From Neisseriaceae bacterium TC5R-5 (GTDB taxonomy: Bacteria > Pseudomonadota > Gammaproteobacteria > Burkholderiales > Chromobacteriaceae), in assembly GCA_020830965.2 (NCBI GenBank), contig JACCFC020000019.1, positions 1 through 58,850 of the forward strand: DNA of 58,850 bases, written 5' to 3'. Positions 55,401 through 58,850 of the stretch are shown in pieces (within the stretch, counting starts at the first letter, position 1; each line of letters begins with the position of its first letter). The notes under the pieces are model-generated. The model was not told the DNA's origin. It saw only the letters and a program-made list of their open reading frames with translations, and made no database searches. Both the position numbers and the translations under genes were made by a program.

Positions 55401-56702
55401 GTGAATACCTTACAAGCACTCATTGGCATGCTGTTCCTGATTGGCACCGCCTACGCCCTCTCCACCAATCGCCGTGCAATCAACTGGCGCATTGTTCTGA
55501 TCGGCATTGCGATGCAAAGCGGGCTGTTTCTGATCATCACCTATGTACCAGCCGCGCGAGCTGTCTTTGGTAGCATTGGCGCGGGTTTCGCTCAGTTACT
55601 TACCTTTGCTGGCGACGGTGCCCGCTTTGTCTTTGGTGACCTAGCCAACCCCAAGGGCAGCATGGGCTTTTTATTCGCCTTCATGATTCTGCCAGTGATT
55701 ATTTTCTTCTCCGCCCTCACCGCCCTGCTCTATCACTTCGGCATTCTGCAACGCGTAGTGGCGGCAATGGCCTGGGTAATGCAGCGCAGCATGAAGCTGT
55801 CCGGCCCAGAAAGCCTGACCGTAGCCGGTAATATTTTCCTCGGACAAACCGAGGCCCCGCTGCTGATACGCCCTTATCTCGAGAAAATGACTCGCTCCGA
55901 ACTAGCCTGCGTAATGATTGCCGGCATGTCCACCCTGGCAGGCGGGGTACTGGCGGCTTATGTGGCTTTTCTGGGGGGCGATAGCCAAGCAGAACAGGCA
56001 CGCTTTGCCACTTATCTCCTGATGGCCTCCTTTATGAATGCACCAGCCGCCGCCGTGTTTGCCAAAATCATCTTTCCGGAAACAGACATTCAGCAAAACG
56101 TCCGCGACAATCTGCAACGCAACAGCAAAGAAGAACACGGCACCTTCATCAATGCCATCGTTAATGGCGCGATGTCCGGCATGAAAATGGCCGCCGCGAT
56201 TGCCACCATTCTGCTGGCGATTGTCTCGCTGATTGCGCTGCTCAACTTTTTGGTCAAAGATGGCATCGGTGCCAGCCTGGGTGTGAATGAGCTGATTAAG
56301 ACCTCGACCAATGGCATGTTTGACGGCCTCACCCTGCAATATCTTTTCGGTCAGGTTTTCCGCATCTTCGCCTTCATGATGGGGGTGAGCTGGCAGGAAA
56401 CGCTGCAAGTGGGCAGCCTGCTTGGACAAAAAATTGTGGTAAACGAATTTATTGCCTATCTGGAACTGGCCAAAATGAAAGCGGCCGGCCAGCTATCCCC
56501 ACAAGCTATTCTGATCTCCACTTTTGCGCTGTCCAGTTTTTCCAACTTCAGTTCCATCGGTATTTGTGTCGCCGGCATCGGTGCCTTAGCCCCCTCGCGT
56601 CAGCAGGAACTGGCCCAGATCGGCCTGCGCGCACTGGCCGCCGCCGTAATGGCTGGTTTTATGACCGCCACTACTGCCGGTTTATGGATGTCTATTTTCT
56701 AA
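55401..56702 (+). CDS. concentrative nucleoside transporter (NupC/CNT family)
   Basis: 433 residues with about ten TM segments. CNT signatures: SGPESLTVAGNIFLGQTEAPLLIRPYL (split over the hairpin HP1 region), GMSTLAGGVLAAYVAFLGG, and FALSSFSNFSSIGICVAGIGALAP (HP2 region). It should import nucleosides with a cation. GTG 55401 with CAAGG 7 bp upstream is the start. It is followed by a terminator. Confidence 0.93.
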   Translation: MNTLQALIGMLFLIGTAYALSTNRRAINWRIVLIGIAMQSGLFLIITYVPAARAVFGSIGAGFAQLLTFAGDGARFVFGDLANPKGSMGFLFAFMILPVIIFFSALTALLYHFGILQRVVAAMAWVMQRSMKLSGPESLTVAGNIFLGQTEAPLLIRPYLEKMTRSELACVMIAGMSTLAGGVLAAYVAFLGGDSQAEQARFATYLLMASFMNAPAAAVFAKIIFPETDIQQNVRDNLQRNSKEEHGTFINAIVNGAMSGMKMAAAIATILLAIVSLIALLNFLVKDGIGASLGVNELIKTSTNGMFDGLTLQYLFGQVFRIFAFMMGVSWQETLQVGSLLGQKIVVNEFIAYLELAKMKAAGQLSPQAILISTFALSSFSNFSSIGICVAGIGALAPSRQQELAQIGLRALAAAVMAGFMTATTAGLWMSIF

Positions 56703-56733
56703 ACTTGTACCCCAATTACAGCAAGCGATGGAT

Positions 56734-56766
56734 ACGATAAGGCCGCTGATATGGCAGCCTTATCGT
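56734..56766 (+). terminator. intrinsic terminator after the nucleoside transporter
   Basis: Stem ACGATAAGGC / GCCTTATCGT (10 bp) with a 13-nt loop. The 3' side (TATC) is only mildly T-rich. Confidence 0.7.
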
Positions 56767-56836
56767 TATCTCGACAGCGAATAGGTGTTTCAAGCTGTCC
56801 GTTGTATAATTTCGCCTTTTTTCACAGACGGTTCTT

Positions 56837-58156
56837 ATGGCTGATAGCGTCCCGAGCATAGGTTTTGTCTCCCTGGGTTGTCCCAAGGCGGCTTCTGATT
56901 CTGAACAAATCCTGACTCGCTTGCGCGCGGAAGGTTATGACATCTCCGCTAGTTATAGCGATGCCGATTTAGTCGTCGTCAATACCTGTGGCTTTATTGA
57001 CTCCGCCGTGGCCGAATCGCTGGACGCTATTGGCGAAGCCTTACGCGAAAACGGCAAGGTCATCGTTACCGGCTGTCTCGGCGCGAAAAGCGATGTCATC
57101 CAGGCCGCCCACCCCAGCGTGCTGGCGGTAACCGGCCCGCATGCCACCGAAGAAGTAATGGCGGCAGTACATCAACACTTACCCAAGCCACACCACCCGT
57201 TTACTGACCTGGTACCGGACATCGGCATCCGTCTGACACCGAAACATTACGCCTATCTGAAAATTTCCGAAGGCTGCAATCACCGCTGCACGTTCTGCAT
57301 CATTCCCTCCATGCGCGGAGATCTGGATAGCCGTCCGATTCATGATGTACTGCGCGAAGCAGAAAATCTGGCCAAGGCCGGTGTCAAAGAGGTGCTGGTA
57401 ATTTCGCAGGACACCTCGGCTTATGGGCTGGACACCAAGTACAAACTCGGTTTTCACAATGGCCGCCCGGTCAAGACCCGTATGACCGAACTATGCGAAG
57501 AACTCGGTAAACTGGGCATCTGGGTGCGCCTGCACTATGTTTACCCCTACCCGCATGTGGACGAAGTGATTCCACTAATGCGCGATGGCAAAATCCTGCC
57601 TTATCTGGATATCCCCTTCCAGCATGCCAGCCAGCGCGTGCTGAAGCTGATGAAGCGGCCAGCCAATAGCGAAAATGTACTAGCACGCATCAAGAAATGG
57701 CGTGAGATTTGCCCAGAACTCGTCATTCGCTCCACCTTTATCGTCGGCTTTCCTGGCGAAACCGAGGCAGACTTCGAAGAACTGCTGCAATTTCTGCGCG
57801 AAGCCGAGCTGGATAGAGTCGGTTGCTTTACCTATTCGGCAGTAGATGGCGCCACAGCCAATCAACTACCCGACCCGGTGCCAGAAGCGATTAAAGAAGC
57901 ACGCAAAGAACGCTTTATGGCCGTCCAGGCCGAAATTAGCGCGCAGCGACTGGAACGGCGTATCGGTCAGCAATTAACCGTCTTGGTCGATGATATTGAC
58001 GACGAAGGCACTGCCATCTGCCGTAGTTACGCTGATGCTCCCGAAATTGATGGCCTAGTATTTGTTGAAAACGCCGGCACCATGCAGGTGGGCGAATTCT
58101 ACCCGGTTAAGATCATCGATTGCAGCGAACATGACCTATGGGGCGAGCGGATCTAA
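56837..58156 (+). CDS. rimO: ribosomal protein S12 methylthiotransferase
   Basis: 439-residue radical-SAM methylthiotransferase acting on Asp88-type residue of ribosomal protein S12. N-terminal MTTase domain with cluster cysteines in [14 protein letters not shown] (Cys15), VNTCGFI and VTGCLGAK. The radical-SAM motif C147-x3-C151-x2-C154 is in [11 protein letters not shown], and a TRAM domain closes the protein. A TATAAT -10 box (56805-56810) lies 27 bp before ATG 56837, so it has its own promoter. Confidence 0.97.
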   Translation: MADSVPSIGFVSLGCPKAASDSEQILTRLRAEGYDISASYSDADLVVVNTCGFIDSAVAESLDAIGEALRENGKVIVTGCLGAKSDVIQAAHPSVLAVTGPHATEEVMAAVHQHLPKPHHPFTDLVPDIGIRLTPKHYAYLKISEGCNHRCTFCIIPSMRGDLDSRPIHDVLREAENLAKAGVKEVLVISQDTSAYGLDTKYKLGFHNGRPVKTRMTELCEELGKLGIWVRLHYVYPYPHVDEVIPLMRDGKILPYLDIPFQHASQRVLKLMKRPANSENVLARIKKWREICPELVIRSTFIVGFPGETEADFEELLQFLREAELDRVGCFTYSAVDGATANQLPDPVPEAIKEARKERFMAVQAEISAQRLERRIGQQLTVLVDDIDDEGTAICRSYADAPEIDGLVFVENAGTMQVGEFYPVKIIDCSEHDLWGERI

Positions 58157-58185
58157 GCCTCCATCTTTGATAACACTCATCCTGA

Positions 58186-58217
58186 CTGTCTATCTGCGTG
58201 CTTGACGCGATAGACAG
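58186..58217. terminator. hairpin after rimO
   Basis: Stem CTGTCTATC plus GCGT pairing with ACGC plus GATAGACAG (13 bp with one bulged T), loop GCTTG. No U-tract, so it is a stabilising hairpin or Rho-assisted terminator. Confidence 0.6.
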
Positions 58218-58260
58218 ACTGGTGCCTCATTGAGCCCGTTAATGTCATCAGGAGGATGTT

Positions 58261-58542
58261 ATGAAAAAGAGCATTTTATTATTCTGGCCATCATTCATCA
58301 TCGCCGCCTTGGCTACTGTCGTGTTTTTTTCTATTTTTGACCCGGCAGAACTGAGCCTGCATGGCCAGACACTCTTCCACGACAACATCACTGCCTACTC
58401 AACATTTTTATTAATCAGCTGGGTATTTGGCGCACTGAATACCAGCATTGTGCTATTACTTAGCCGGAATGCCCGTCAGCTCAATGGCTTTAGCACGCCA
58501 CCGCTCACTCCCCCAACAGTAGAGCAAGAAGAAGGGCTGTAG
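58261..58542 (+). CDS. small membrane protein of unknown function
   Basis: 93 residues, two TM helices (about 5-25 and 46-68) joined by a short loop, and a Pro/Glu-rich tail (PPLTPPTVEQEEG). GGAGGATG directly precedes ATG 58261, a strong ribosome-binding site. It resembles small conserved hypothetical membrane proteins near respiratory genes, but I recognise no family. Confidence 0.75.
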   Translation: MKKSILLFWPSFIIAALATVVFFSIFDPAELSLHGQTLFHDNITAYSTFLLISWVFGALNTSIVLLLSRNARQLNGFSTPPLTPPTVEQEEGL

Positions 58543-58760
58543 AGCAGCCACCTCGTAGTCACTTGGGCGGGTTTTCGTGTTTAGCTGACGATTCCATTAG
58601 GGATACCCATAGAAACCAACCCGCTGCAACTGTCATTTAGCACGGCTTAATCGGTCGTTTTTTTACTATTTACCTTGCGATAGCTCATGGTAAAGTACTT
58701 CAGCAAAGCGGCCACTACCCAAATTATTTCCAAGCAGTGGCTACACGATTACTTATCCGG

Positions 58761-58850
58761 ATGTTAGCCACCATGCCGATACCCTCTCCTCTGCAGCCCC
58801 AGCACGCCCACACCGCCGAACCCACCAGCCCTAGCCATCCGCTGTATGAC
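58761..58850 (+). CDS. start of a gene cut by the window end
   Basis: Frame open from ATG 58761 (or ATG 58773) to the end of the window; reads MPIPSPLQPQHAHTAEPTSP from the second ATG. Only about 30 codons are visible and no family is recognisable. The 58543-58760 interval shows no other gene. Confidence 0.4.
   Translation, partial: MLATMPIPSPLQPQHAHTAEPTSPSHPLYD

Overview
The window looks like a chromosomal segment of a betaproteobacterium of the order Neisseriales (Chromobacteriaceae-like; I do not commit to a genus). Four things point there. Base composition is close to 50% GC. The phenylalanine hydroxylase puts its iron ligands at His138, His143 and Glu184, the numbering I recall for the Chromobacterium violaceum enzyme. 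CcoI/CcoS and a complete arc operon are present. At least eleven copies of a roughly 100-115 bp interspersed repeat occur, and its core resembles the Correia elements of Neisseria as I remember them. Gene density is high, mostly core metabolism, with small accessory patches.

Layout. 1-3300: an IS5-family transposase remnant, a Tat-exported GH28 lipoprotein and a dienelactone hydrolase. 3300-5500: folE-BLUF operon and a KirBac-type potassium channel. 5900-10770: arginine deiminase operon arcD-arcA-arcB-arcC (minus strand) with a repeat between arcB and arcC. 10980-19330: acnB, a divergent LysR gene, an AmiS/UreI channel, leuC-entericidin-leuD-methyltransferase, and a divergent MmyB-like regulator with a clear palindromic operator. 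19470-27420: tripartite RND efflux operon preceded by an aberrant CDF protein, an AT-rich gap and a TetR gene. 27770-30300: universal stress protein, a small HTH protein, the 4.5S SRP RNA (ffs) and thiD.

30440-40750 is a nearly self-contained purine-degradation locus. Minus-strand genes, in order of transcription, are gntR, puuE (allantoinase), uraD, a LysE exporter, alc (allantoicase), allA, an NCS1 permease, an allantoin/hydantoin-type racemase and an NCS2 xanthine/urate permease. uraH and puuD (membrane urate oxidase with a c-type heme) run divergently. Together they should take up urate or xanthine and ureides and convert urate via 5-hydroxyisourate, OHCU, allantoin, allantoate and ureidoglycolate to glyoxylate and urea. 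No urease and no xanthine dehydrogenase is in the window. The divergent gntR/uraH gap carries several related GntR-like sites over both promoters.

40750-41745 is a small AT-rich islet with an unknown 75-residue gene and a decayed immunity-like pseudogene. 41745-49110: a BASS transporter, uvrB, a PBP7-like endopeptidase, an MFS/LysR divergent pair and phhA. 49500-58850: grxD, upp-(unknown)-uraA, ccoI-ccoS, a CNT nucleoside transporter, rimO, a small membrane protein and the start of a gene cut by the window end. No CRISPR array, tRNA, rRNA or prophage was seen.
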